A stretch of DNA of 64,000 bases. It comes from Celeribacter arenosi (GTDB lineage Bacteria; Pseudomonadota; Alphaproteobacteria; Rhodobacterales; Rhodobacteraceae). Of the stretch, positions 41,993 through 50,424 are shown one piece after another (the stretch's first letter is position 1; the number at the start of each line of letters is the position of its first letter). The translations under genes were made by a program, and so were the position numbers. The notes under the pieces were generated by a model. That model made no database searches. It was given only the letters and a program-made list of their open reading frames with translations, and was not told the DNA's origin. The stretch is from NCBI RefSeq assembly GCF_039539485.1, contig NZ_BAABDF010000005.1, positions 62,001 through 126,000 of the forward strand. The letters are read 5' to 3'.

Positions 41993-42340
41993 GTGAACCT
42001 CTCGCCTCATACGCTATCCGACAAAGACGACCGCTTCGATGAAGACGGCGGCGTTGGCGTTGCGCTGAAATCGAAACCGCAAACAAAGCGACCTCCCCTG
42101 TACAAGGTGATGTTGCTCAACGATGACTACACACCGATGGAGTTTGTCGTCACGGTTCTGGAACGGTTTTTCGCCATCGGCCATTCGCATGCGACCGAGA
42201 TCATGCTGACCGTGCACAAAAAAGGGTTGGCGGTCGTTGGTGTCTTTCCCTTCGAGATTGCCGAAACCAAAGTGATGCAGGTGATGGATTTCGCCCGCCG
42301 CCACCAGCACCCGCTGCAATGCACCATGGAAAAGGAATAG
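41993..42340 (+). CDS. clpS: ATP-dependent Clp protease adapter protein ClpS
   Basis: The 115-residue adapter has the ClpS core: PLYKVMLLNDDYTPMEFVV, with the ClpA-contact and N-degron pocket residues, then THEIM-like HATEIMLTVHKKG and a conserved end (HQHPLQCTMEKE). It delivers N-degron substrates to ClpAP. I choose the GTG at 41993, 8 bases after GGAG; a TTG at 41963 in the same frame is less likely. clpA is not adjacent in this window. The methyltransferase gene follows after 16 bases. Confidence 0.93.
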   Translation: MNLSPHTLSDKDDRFDEDGGVGVALKSKPQTKRPPLYKVMLLNDDYTPMEFVVTVLERFFAIGHSHATEIMLTVHKKGLAVVGVFPFEIAETKVMQVMDFARRHQHPLQCTMEKE

Positions 42341-42356
42341 GCGCTAGCCTACCCGC

Positions 42357-43337
42357 ATGGATGCCCCCCGTATCTCCTCGCTCTTGGGCAGTGATCTGCC
42401 CACAGGCCGCGTCGTCGTTTACCGACCCCGCGCCGGCGCCGATCTGTCGATTTTCGGCGATGCCACCGTCGAGGTGATCCAGAGCTTTAAACCAGATCAC
42501 GACGCCTTCGCGGCCATGGGGCTAACGACCCGCCTCGCCGCAGAGGGCGAATACGACCTCGCGGTGGTCTGTGTGCCACGATCCAAAATCGAAGCGCGCG
42601 GTCTGATCGCGGATGCCGCCGCCCGTGCGCGGCGCGTGATCGTCGACGGGCAGAAAACCGACGGGATCGACAGCCTCCTGCGCGACATCAAAAAACATGG
42701 CGCCGAAGCTGTGTCGGTCTCCAAATCCCACGGCAAAGCCATTTCGTTCACAGGCGGCGACTTCGCCGACTGGACCAATCCGGGTCCGATGCATGTCGTC
42801 GATGGCTTCACCACGCGCGCTGGCGTTTTTTCTGCCGAACGTGTCGATGCGGCCTCGCGGTTGCTGGTGGAAAACCTGCCCGACAAACTGCCCGCCGTTG
42901 TCGCCGACCTCGGGGCAGGGTGGGGCTATCTTTCGCGCCATATCCTCTCGCGTGACGGGGTTGCCCGATTGCACGTGGTTGAGGCGGAACATAACGCGCT
43001 GCTCTGTGCGCGCGAAAACGTGGCCGATCCGCGTGCGACCTTCCATTGGGCCGATGCCACGACCGTAAAGCTGCCTGAAATTGTCGATGCGGTCGTGATG
43101 AACCCGCCTTTTCACACGACACGCGAAGGCGACCCGGGGCTGGGACAAGCATTCATCGGCTCGGCTGCGCGCCTGCTTAGTCCGCGCGGCACGCTTTGGC
43201 TCGTCGCCAACCGGCATTTGCCCTATGAGGCCACGCTCGGGGCGCACTTTGCTGACGTAACGGAAGTGACCGGAGTCGCAGGGTTCAAAGTCCTTCGGGC
43301 GGCAAAACCCCTTCGCAGGGGCGGGCGAAACGCCTAA
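42357..43337 (+). CDS. RsmC-like 16S rRNA (guanine-N2) methyltransferase
   Basis: The 326-residue protein has two tandem Rossmann-like halves as in RsmC/RlmG. The C-terminal catalytic half contains the SAM site VVADLGAGWGYLSRHIL near residue 180 and the N2-guanine motif NPPFH near residue 246. The N-terminal half is degenerate and probably binds RNA. The likely substrate is 16S rRNA G1207 or a related rRNA guanine. The ATG at 42357 has no clear ribosome site; it lies 16 bases after clpS, so coupling is possible. Confidence 0.85.
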   Translation: MDAPRISSLLGSDLPTGRVVVYRPRAGADLSIFGDATVEVIQSFKPDHDAFAAMGLTTRLAAEGEYDLAVVCVPRSKIEARGLIADAAARARRVIVDGQKTDGIDSLLRDIKKHGAEAVSVSKSHGKAISFTGGDFADWTNPGPMHVVDGFTTRAGVFSAERVDAASRLLVENLPDKLPAVVADLGAGWGYLSRHILSRDGVARLHVVEAEHNALLCARENVADPRATFHWADATTVKLPEIVDAVVMNPPFHTTREGDPGLGQAFIGSAARLLSPRGTLWLVANRHLPYEATLGAHFADVTEVTGVAGFKVLRAAKPLRRGGRNA

Positions 43338-43367
43338 CTTGGCTGAAATGGAATCGGGGATGAGACC

Positions 43368-44180
43368 ATGAGTTTTTCAATTGCAGGCAAGACCGCGATC
43401 ATCACAGGCGCGGCCAACGGCGTGGGACTCGCCATTGCGCGCCACTTCGAGGCGCAGGGCGCCAACGTCATGTGCGCGGATATGGACGAAGAAAGTCTGG
43501 CCAATGAAATCGGAGATGCCGCCGAGACCGAAGGCTCGCGGATTTCCTATTACGCAGGCGATCTGCGTGAAAAGCTGACCGTCGCCAATCTACTCTCGGC
43601 CACCATCGACGCCTACGACAGCGTGGATATTGTGGTGAACGCCTCGCGTCAGGTGCTGACATCGGACCCGCTGAACGCAGATGCAGACAATGTCGCAACG
43701 CTTCTCGAACAGAACCTGATGACCTCGCTGCGCATCACCCAGCAGATTTCGCGCTGGATGATCGCGCGTGCCGAAAAAGAGGACCGCACCACGGGCCCTC
43801 TCGGGTCCATCGTCAACCTGTCGTCCATCGCCGCACGGCGCGCCCAGCCCGAGCTTTTGGGGTTCTCGATTTCCTCCGCAGCGGTCGATCAGATGACGCG
43901 CGCGATGGCCGTGGCTCTCGCGCCCTACCGCATTCGCGTCAACGCCGTCGCCTTCGGATCGGTGATGAGCGCGAAACTTCAGGACGTGATTTCAGATACG
44001 CCGGAGTTCCGCGACAGCATCATTGAAAACACCCCGCTCGGACGCATCGCACCCGCCGCAGAGATTGCGGAAACCGTGCAATACCTCGCCTCTGAGTGCT
44101 CGGGCTTTATGACCGGTCAAATCCTGACCGTTGACGGGGGTCGCACGCTTGTGGACCCAGTGCGCGTTCCCACGCACTGA
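43368..44180 (+). CDS. SDR-fold protein lacking the catalytic Tyr-Lys pair
   Basis: The 270-residue protein is a short-chain dehydrogenase/reductase by sequence: the cofactor loop TGAANGVGLAIARH (residues 13-26), an NNAG-like VVNAS near residue 90, the catalytic-Ser strand IVNLSSIAARR, and the end AEIAETVQYLASECSGFMTGQILTVDGG. The usual YxxSK active site reads F166-S-I-S-S170, so both the general acid Tyr and the Lys are replaced. It may have lost reductase activity, use another mechanism, or act as a binding protein. It follows the methyltransferase gene by 30 bases. Confidence 0.85.
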   Translation: MSFSIAGKTAIITGAANGVGLAIARHFEAQGANVMCADMDEESLANEIGDAAETEGSRISYYAGDLREKLTVANLLSATIDAYDSVDIVVNASRQVLTSDPLNADADNVATLLEQNLMTSLRITQQISRWMIARAEKEDRTTGPLGSIVNLSSIAARRAQPELLGFSISSAAVDQMTRAMAVALAPYRIRVNAVAFGSVMSAKLQDVISDTPEFRDSIIENTPLGRIAPAAEIAETVQYLASECSGFMTGQILTVDGGRTLVDPVRVPTH

Positions 44181-44198
44181 CCCCACTCCCTGAGGTTC

Positions 44199-44576
44199 TT
44201 AGCCTTCGGGATATTGCGCGATACAGGCGGCCTGCGCGGCCTTCGTCGACACCGCCAACTCGGCCTGCTTGGCGAGCTGCGAGCTTAACTTTGCCCGCTC
44301 CGCTTCGAGGTCGATCGACACAGGTTTCTGACGCTTCACCGTATCGACCGTCTGGCAATACAGATCGCGCCCCTCGGCATCCTCGCCACATTTTTCGTAG
44401 CTTTCGACAAGCTCGGAATAGGTCGTCAGACCATAGCCGCGCGCGATATTGGCGCGTGTCTCTTCGATCAGCCCCGACACAATCCGATAGTCCTTTGACG
44501 CCCGCGAGATACAGGCGTCCTGCTGCGAACAGGCAGCGATGAGGGGCAACAGGGCAAATGGTATGAGCCAACGCAT
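44199..44576 (-). CDS. Small cysteine-containing lipoprotein, function unknown
   Basis: The 125-residue precursor has a type II signal with lipobox LIAAC, placing the lipidated Cys at residue 16. The mature part has four more cysteines (22, 63, 74, 118), suggesting two disulfides, and a helical, Ala/Glu/Lys-rich C-terminal region. No named domain is recognised. It is divergent from hemF and convergent with the SDR gene. Confidence 0.72.
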   Translation of the reverse strand: MRWLIPFALLPLIAACSQQDACISRASKDYRIVSGLIEETRANIARGYGLTTYSELVESYEKCGEDAEGRDLYCQTVDTVKRQKPVSIDLEAERAKLSSQLAKQAELAVSTKAAQAACIAQYPEG

Positions 44577-44700
44577 GGCGATCTCCTACAGAGTGAACGC
44601 CTGACGATAGCAAATTGCCGCGGTTGTGAAAGGGGCACTTGGAAGTTTCGGCGCCATCCTGCTAAACCCCTGCGAACCTTTTGAGAGAGGGATCTCATCC

Positions 44701-45594
44701 ATGAGCGATCAAATGGACGCGCAAAAACAGGCGGCATCGACTTGGTTCCGTACGCTGCGCGACAACATCGTCCAAGCCTTCGAAGCGCTGGAAGACAGCC
44801 AGACCACCGGCCCCTTCAGTGATCGTGAAGCAGGGCGTTTCGAGGTGAGCGAAACCAAACGCGATTCTGCCGACGGGTCGGATGCGGGCGGCGGGTTGAT
44901 GTCGGTGATGCGCGGTGGGCGCGTGTTCGAAAAGGTCGGCGTCAACGTATCCACCGTCTACGGCACCCTCGCACCGCGCGCGCAGGCCGCGATGGCCGCG
45001 CGCAAAGGCATCGAAGGCATGGCGGATGATCCACGTTTCTGGGCCTCGGGCATCTCTCTGGTCGCGCATATGCAAAACCCGCACACGCCGGCGGTTCACA
45101 TGAACACCCGCATGTTCTGGACCCCGCACGCATGGTGGTTCGGCGGCGGATCGGACCTCAATCCCTGCATCGAATACCCTGAGGACACCAATAGCTTTCA
45201 CACGGTTCTCAAAGAACACTGTGACCAACACGATCCGGCCTACTACCCGCGCTTCAAAAAATGGGCGGACGAGTATTTCTACATCCCGCACCGCAATCGC
45301 GCGCGCGGTGTCGGCGGGATTTTCTACGACGACCTGAACACAGGCGACTGGGACCGCGACTTTGCCTTCACGCAGGCTGTCGGCCGCGCGTTTCTGCCCG
45401 CGTTCCTGTCTGTGACGGTCAAACGGCGCGACACCGCGTGGACAGAGGCGGATAAAGACGCCCAGCTCATCCACCGCGGCCTCTATGCCGAATATAACCT
45501 CGTCTATGATCGCGGAACCAAATTCGGCCTCGAAACCGGCCATGACGCCAACGCAGTGCTCATGAGCCTCCCGCCGCTGGCCAAATGGGTGTGA
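44701..45594 (+). CDS. hemF: Oxygen-dependent coproporphyrinogen-III oxidase
   Basis: The 297-residue protein matches aerobic CPO, which decarboxylates coproporphyrinogen III to protoporphyrinogen IX using O2. Landmarks are GGGLMSVMRGGRVFEKVGVN near residue 63 (partly), VHMNTRMFWTPHAWWFGGGSDL near residues 137-158 (in part), and CDQHDPAYYPRFKKW. The ATG at 44701 gives the usual start. With hemN elsewhere in the window the cell has both aerobic and anaerobic routes for this step. Confidence 0.95.
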   Translation: MSDQMDAQKQAASTWFRTLRDNIVQAFEALEDSQTTGPFSDREAGRFEVSETKRDSADGSDAGGGLMSVMRGGRVFEKVGVNVSTVYGTLAPRAQAAMAARKGIEGMADDPRFWASGISLVAHMQNPHTPAVHMNTRMFWTPHAWWFGGGSDLNPCIEYPEDTNSFHTVLKEHCDQHDPAYYPRFKKWADEYFYIPHRNRARGVGGIFYDDLNTGDWDRDFAFTQAVGRAFLPAFLSVTVKRRDTAWTEADKDAQLIHRGLYAEYNLVYDRGTKFGLETGHDANAVLMSLPPLAKWV

Positions 45595-45668
45595 CGCAGG
45601 ATGTTACCCCCGGCCATGACACCGCGAAACATCTGCCGGCGGTCTGGGTCGCGATGAAGACCTGACCC

Positions 45669-46700
45669 CTAAACGGTCTCGCGCAGCGTCTCGATCATCA
45701 ACGAGACGTTGTCGGGATCCGCGTCCGGTGTAATCCCGTGGCCGAGGTTGAAGATATGCGGCCCCTTGGAAAATGCCTCGCGGATGTGGCGCACTTCGTC
45801 GATCAACGGCTGCCCACCCGTGACCATATGTGACGAGGCGAGATTGCCCTGCACACAGCCGTCTTTTTGTACATTCGCCGCACCCCATTCCGGCGTCACC
45901 GAATTGTCGAGCGCGACACAATCCACGCCTGTCTTGGCATGAAATNNNNNNNNNNNNNNNNNNNNNNNNNNNNNNNNNNNNNNNNNNNNNNNNNNNNNNN
46001 NNNNNNNTAGTTCCTGCGTGATCCGGCGCGCGGGGGCCACGGCGTATTTCTCAAAATCATCGCCCTTCAGGCTTCCTGCCCAACTGTCGAAAACTTTAAT
46101 CACTTCCGCACCGGCCTGAACCTGACGATCAAGATATTCGATGGTGCCTTCGGTAAGCAGATCGATGAGGCTCTCGAACAGCGCATTGTTCTCTTCGCGC
46201 AAGGCATGCGCAGGTCCCTGATCGGGCGTGCCGCGACCGGCGATCATGTAGGTCGCCACCGTCCACGGCGCACCCGCAAACCCGATCAACGTCGTCTCGG
46301 ATGGCAATTCGCGCGACAGGATCGACACCGTTTCGTAGATGGGTGCGAGCGTGTCGTGGATGTCATCCTTACCGCTCAGTTTGGCGAAATCCGCCTCGCT
46401 GGTCACGGTCGACAACCGCGGCCCCTCACCGGTGACAAACCACAAATCCGCACCCAAAGCCTGTGGCAGCAACAGAATATCGGCAAACAAAATGGCGGCA
46501 TCGAACCCGAACCGGCGGATCGGTTGCAGCGTCACTTCGGCGGCCAATTCGGGGTTGTAGCACAGCGACAGGAAATCCCCCGCCTGCGCCCGCGTCGCGC
46601 GATATTCGGGCAAATACCGGCCCGCTTGGCGCATCATCCAAATCGGCGGCACGGATTGGCGTTCGCCCTTCAGCGCCTTGAGGATGGTTTTCTCGGTCAT
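45669..46700 (-). CDS. hemE: Uroporphyrinogen decarboxylase, interrupted by an assembly gap
   Basis: The protein of 343 codons starts TEKTILKALKGERQSVPPIW and contains the HemE signature WMMRQAGRYLPEYR near residue 22, FADILLLPQALG and GFAGAPWT, with ASSHMVTGGQ and IFNLGHGITPDADPDNV at the end. It converts uroporphyrinogen III to coproporphyrinogen III. A 62-base run of N removes about residues 232-252, but the frame is the same on both sides and the total length is normal, so the gene is probably intact. The ATG at 46700 follows GGGAGG. It is divergent from hemC. Confidence 0.93.
   Translation of the reverse strand: MTEKTILKALKGERQSVPPIWMMRQAGRYLPEYRATRAQAGDFLSLCYNPELAAEVTLQPIRRFGFDAAILFADILLLPQALGADLWFVTGEGPRLSTVTSEADFAKLSGKDDIHDTLAPIYETVSILSRELPSETTLIGFAGAPWTVATYMIAGRGTPDQGPAHALREENNALFESLIDLLTEGTIEYLDRQVQAGAEVIKVFDSWAGSLKGDDFEKYAVAPARRITQELXXXXXXXXXXXXXXXXXXXXXFHAKTGVDCVALDNSVTPEWGAANVQKDGCVQGNLASSHMVTGGQPLIDEVRHIREAFSKGPHIFNLGHGITPDADPDNVSLMIETLRETV
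45946..46007. other. Assembly gap (62 N) inside hemE
   Basis: Sixty-two undetermined bases lie within hemE. Flanking sequence continues in one frame, and the total length matches the family, so the gap length looks accurate. Nothing can be said about the missing codons. Confidence 0.99.
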
Positions 46701-46747
46701 GCAGGCCTCCCGTTCGTTGCCGCCCGTGGTCCTCTTCCCGCGCTGAT

Positions 46748-46795
46748 TTGTCAAGCGCACCATGTCTTGTCAGGCGCATCCGCCGCAGGTAAGCC
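46748..46795 (+). promoter_or_regulatory. Direct repeat and candidate promoter upstream of hemC
   Basis: TTGTCAAGCGCA (46748) and TTGTCAGGCGCA (46767) form an imperfect 12-base direct repeat with a 19-base period. The second TTGTCA is followed after 17 bases by TAAGCC (46790-46795), giving a candidate -35/-10 pair whose start point would fall at or next to the hemC ATG. Confidence 0.4.
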
Positions 46796-46801
46796 TGCCC
46801 C

Positions 46802-47746
46802 ATGACAGTGACCTTTCCCACCCCCGCCAAGCCGCTCAAAATCGGCACCCGTGGTTCCCCGCTCGCGCTCGCGCAGGCCCATGAAACCCGCGCGCGCCTG
46901 ATGGCAGCCCACGACCTGCCCGAGGAGGCCTTCGAAATCGTGGCCGTGTCGACCCGCGGCGACCGCGTTCAGGACCGTGCCCTGCGCGACCTCGGCGGCA
47001 AAGGATTGTTCTCCAAGGAAATCGAGGACCGGTTGCTGTCAGGTGAGGTCGATATCGCCGTGCATTCCACCAAAGATATGTCGGTGACCCAACCCGATGG
47101 TCTCGTGCTCGATACCTATCTGCCGCGCGAGAACCCGTTTGACGCCTTCATCACGCTCGACGGCAAACCGCTGGCGGAACTGGAACAGGGCGCCACGGTC
47201 GGCTCCTCCTCGCTGCGCCGCAAAGCCCAGCTTTTGCACAAACGTCCCGACCTGAAGGTCATCGAATTCCGCGGCTCGGTGCAGACCCGTCTCAACAAGC
47301 TCAAAGAGGGCGTGGCGGATGCTACCTTCCTCGCGCTCGCCGGTCTCAACCGTCTCGGTTTCGACGATGTGGCCCGCGTCGCGGTGAGCGCCGAAGAAAT
47401 GCTGCCCGCCGTCGCGCAGGGTGCAATTTCCATCGAACGGCGCACCGGTGACGAAGACATCGCAACCCTTCTGGCCGCGATCCACCACAGGCAAACCGGA
47501 TTGGCGCTGGCCTGCGAACGCGCGTTTCTGGCCGAACTCGACGGCTCCTGCCAAACCCCGATCGCGGGGCTTGCCGAGATCACCGATGGCACGATCCGCC
47601 TGCGCGGAGAAATCCTGCGCACCGACGGATCAGAGGCCCTGTCGGGCGAGAAATCCGGTCCCGTCGATGATGGCCCCGAGATGGGCCGCGACCTGGCGCG
47701 CGAATTGCTCGCGCAGGCGGGCGAGGGGTTCTTTGACTGGACCTGA
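46802..47746 (+). CDS. hemC: Hydroxymethylbilane synthase (porphobilinogen deaminase)
   Basis: The 314-residue protein polymerises four porphobilinogens into hydroxymethylbilane. It shows KIGTRGSPLALAQ near the start, the HSTKDM motif (with catalytic Asp) near residue 84, SSLRRKAQL near residue 135, and the dipyrromethane-cofactor Cys near residue 250 in GSCQTPIAGLA. It is divergent from hemE with about 100 bases between, and convergent with the MFS gene by one base. No good ribosome site precedes the ATG. Confidence 0.95.
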   Translation: MTVTFPTPAKPLKIGTRGSPLALAQAHETRARLMAAHDLPEEAFEIVAVSTRGDRVQDRALRDLGGKGLFSKEIEDRLLSGEVDIAVHSTKDMSVTQPDGLVLDTYLPRENPFDAFITLDGKPLAELEQGATVGSSSLRRKAQLLHKRPDLKVIEFRGSVQTRLNKLKEGVADATFLALAGLNRLGFDDVARVAVSAEEMLPAVAQGAISIERRTGDEDIATLLAAIHHRQTGLALACERAFLAELDGSCQTPIAGLAEITDGTIRLRGEILRTDGSEALSGEKSGPVDDGPEMGRDLARELLAQAGEGFFDWT

Positions 47747-47747
47747 G

Positions 47748-48959
47748 TTAGCCCTGCACCACCCCTGCGCGCGCATCTGCCGCGCGTAGGATGACGCCCG
47801 CGCCAATGGCCAAAGCAGCCGCGAGTATCATCACGAGGCTATAGCCCGCCAGCGCGGTGCCGACCCAGAACACCGACCCTGCGATGAGTTGGCTGGTGAC
47901 CTGATTGACGGTCTGCAACGACGAACTCGCCCCCGGCCTGTGCGCCAGAAGGTCCTGAAAATAGGCAATCGGCAGGGTCAAAAGCGCCGCCGCCCCCATC
48001 GCGGCAGGCAGGGCGAGAAGCCACACGAAATCCGTGCCCGCGAGCAGGGGAAACCCGAACAGAAAGATCGAATAGATCAGCGCCGCCGCGAGCAGAACCG
48101 TGCTCTTGGACGCGCGCGCTGTGGCCAGCGGGATCAGAGCCATGAACGGGATTTCCAACCCCGCGATAAGCGCGGCAAGCTGCGCTGTGCGCGCCGTGCC
48201 ATTGGGGTGGGCGAGGTCAAAGATCAGCCCCATCGTCTGCATATAGGCCGTATTCGCCGCCACCAGCGTGGCGATGAGCAACAGGCGCAGCGTCACACGC
48301 GGATGCAAAAGCTCCGCCATGGATTGGCGAAATGTCAGCCCGCTTTTCGTCTCCACACCGCCCTCGGTGCCATCCTTTGGCAAAACGAATATCAACGTCA
48401 AAAGCGCGCCTGCCGCCGCCACCGCCATCGCCAGATAGAGCGTGATCAGATCGGCGTCCTCGGTGATGAACAGCGACCAGAGCGGCAGGATCACGATAAA
48501 CGGCACCGCAAATCCCGCACGGATCACCGCCATCACCGCATCGCGTTCGAAAGGCGCACGTTCATTGACCGCGACCCGCGCAATGGCAAAAACCTGCCCC
48601 ATGAGAGAGAACCCGATGGGGATCAACAGGCACGCCGCCAACAAATAGGCCCATGGCGCGCGGGTCACATAGACCAACGCGAAGGCGCCCGACACGATCA
48701 ACGCACAGACCAGCGCGGTGTTATAGCGCGACGCCCATTGGTCGGTGATGATCCCGACGTAGAGCGAGGCTGCGACCGACATGGCCGCCCCCGCAATCAT
48801 GATTGCCGCGAATTGGGCATCCGAGAACCCGAAATATTTGATCGCGATCAGGCCCTGATAAGGCGCAATAGAGGCCGCGATTGCACCGATGAAAAACATC
48901 GTGATCGCGCAGGCCCGCAGACGCCGTGAGGCATATATGACCTTCAGAGCCGAAATCAT
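47748..48959 (-). CDS. MFS transporter, sugar-efflux-like
   Basis: The 403-residue membrane protein has about 12 hydrophobic helices and an MFS inter-helix loop of the type DQWASRYN after helix 2 (about residue 69). The segment MGQVFAIARVAVNERAPFERDAV (partly) recalls the SET sugar-efflux subgroup. The real substrate is not known. It starts in a 4-base overlap with the FAD-linked dehydrogenase gene, implying co-expression, perhaps for import of that enzyme's 2-hydroxyacid substrate or export of a product. Confidence 0.82.
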   Translation of the reverse strand: MISALKVIYASRRLRACAITMFFIGAIAASIAPYQGLIAIKYFGFSDAQFAAIMIAGAAMSVAASLYVGIITDQWASRYNTALVCALIVSGAFALVYVTRAPWAYLLAACLLIPIGFSLMGQVFAIARVAVNERAPFERDAVMAVIRAGFAVPFIVILPLWSLFITEDADLITLYLAMAVAAAGALLTLIFVLPKDGTEGGVETKSGLTFRQSMAELLHPRVTLRLLLIATLVAANTAYMQTMGLIFDLAHPNGTARTAQLAALIAGLEIPFMALIPLATARASKSTVLLAAALIYSIFLFGFPLLAGTDFVWLLALPAAMGAAALLTLPIAYFQDLLAHRPGASSSLQTVNQVTSQLIAGSVFWVGTALAGYSLVMILAAALAIGAGVILRAADARAGVVQG

Positions 48960-50356
48960 GGCACGGTTTTTCCGGGGTTCAGAATACCTCTGGGATCAAG
49001 CGCGGCTTTGATCGCGCGCATCATATCGAGGGCCACGGGATCCTTGCGGCGACGCATCGAGGATAGCTTGGCCACCCCGATCCCGTGCTCTGCGGAAAAC
49101 GATCCCCCCATCTCGCGCACAATATCCTCCACAATCTCGACGAGCGCATCACAATGATCGGGCGCTCCCGATGAAGGATAAAGGGTGAAATGGATGTTGC
49201 CATCGCCCAAATGTGCAACCGTGCAACTGCGGATATTCTCATCACGTTTGGACAGGCGCTCTTTCGCCTCGCGCAGAAAATCCGCCGCACGGTCCCGCGG
49301 CAGGCTCAGATCGCAGATGATCAACGGCTTGGTCGCCGTGGTAATTTCGGCGGCCGCCTCGCGCATTTCCCACATCTGCAACCGCTGGCCTTCCGATGTC
49401 GCCATCGCGGCGTCAATCACGTGCCCCGCCTCGAACATCGCGCCGAGCGTTTCCTCCAACCGCGCGCTCAGCGGCACAACCCCATCGCTGTTCATCTGCG
49501 CATCACCCGCCCGCGTGGTGGCGATCTCCAAAAACACCGTGTGATCAACGTCATAGCCCAAAGGCGGCGTCAAATCGGGACGGTGCTGGCGCAGCTGCAC
49601 CATGTAGTCGCGCGGCATGTATTCAAAGGCTTCAACCGCGCCGCTGGTGTCTTCCTGCAGCTGGTTCAATAGCGCCAGAGCCGCGTCCAGATCGGGCACA
49701 GACACCATCGCCGTGGCCCGCGCGCGCGGCGCCGGATAGAGTTTGAGAACCGCCGCGGTGATAATGGCGAGCGTCCCCTCGGAGCCGATCAACAGATCAC
49801 GCAGGTCGTATCCGGAGTTGTCTTTGTGCAATTCGCCCATCAGATCGACCACCCGACCATCGGTCAGAACTGCTTCAATCCCGAGGCAGAGATCGCGCGT
49901 ATTGCCATAGCGCAGGACATTCGATCCCCCCGCATTGGTCGCCAATGTCCCGCCGATGCGCGCCGATCCCTTTGCGCCAAAGGTCATCGGGTAAATCATG
50001 CCCACGTCGCCCACCGCATCGTGCAAATCGGACAGGATCACACCCGCCTCAACCGTCACAACCCGCGCGGAGGGATTGATGTCGCGCACACGGTTCATCC
50101 GCTCCACAGACACCACCAATGCCCCCTCGGCGGATCCGCCACCGGTCAATCCGGTATTGCCCGCCAAGGGCACAACAGGCACGCGCATCTCATGGGCAAG
50201 CGCCATGATCGCACTGAGTTCGGGGGTATTGGAGGGGCGCACAACCGCCAGAGGTGTCGTCACATAGGTGCCGACCCAGTCGCGCCCATAGCGCGCCGCA
50301 TCGTCACCGGTCAGGATATCGCCGGTGATCTCACCAAGCCGTTCCAGAAAATCCAT
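48956..50356 (-). CDS. FAD-linked dehydrogenase (D-2-hydroxyacid / GlcD family)
   Basis: The 466-residue protein has an N-terminal PCMH-type FAD-binding domain (VVPLAGNTGLTGG near residue 62, GTLATNAGGSNVLRYGNTRD near 136) and a C-terminal FAD oxidase domain ending with the metal/substrate site VAHLGDGNIHF and SAEHGIGVAKL. This fits D-lactate dehydrogenase, glycolate oxidase GlcD or D-2-hydroxyglutarate dehydrogenase; the exact substrate is unresolved. It lies 68 bases downstream of hemN on the same strand and may be co-transcribed with it and with the MFS gene. Confidence 0.87.
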   Translation of the reverse strand: MDFLERLGEITGDILTGDDAARYGRDWVGTYVTTPLAVVRPSNTPELSAIMALAHEMRVPVVPLAGNTGLTGGGSAEGALVVSVERMNRVRDINPSARVVTVEAGVILSDLHDAVGDVGMIYPMTFGAKGSARIGGTLATNAGGSNVLRYGNTRDLCLGIEAVLTDGRVVDLMGELHKDNSGYDLRDLLIGSEGTLAIITAAVLKLYPAPRARATAMVSVPDLDAALALLNQLQEDTSGAVEAFEYMPRDYMVQLRQHRPDLTPPLGYDVDHTVFLEIATTRAGDAQMNSDGVVPLSARLEETLGAMFEAGHVIDAAMATSEGQRLQMWEMREAAAEITTATKPLIICDLSLPRDRAADFLREAKERLSKRDENIRSCTVAHLGDGNIHFTLYPSSGAPDHCDALVEIVEDIVREMGGSFSAEHGIGVAKLSSMRRRKDPVALDMMRAIKAALDPRGILNPGKTVP

Positions 50357-50424
50357 GTCACCCCCCGCATGTCTCGTCTTCTGCTTTGCTCAAAAAGCAC
50401 GGCGAGAGCAAGGGGCGCGCGGCC

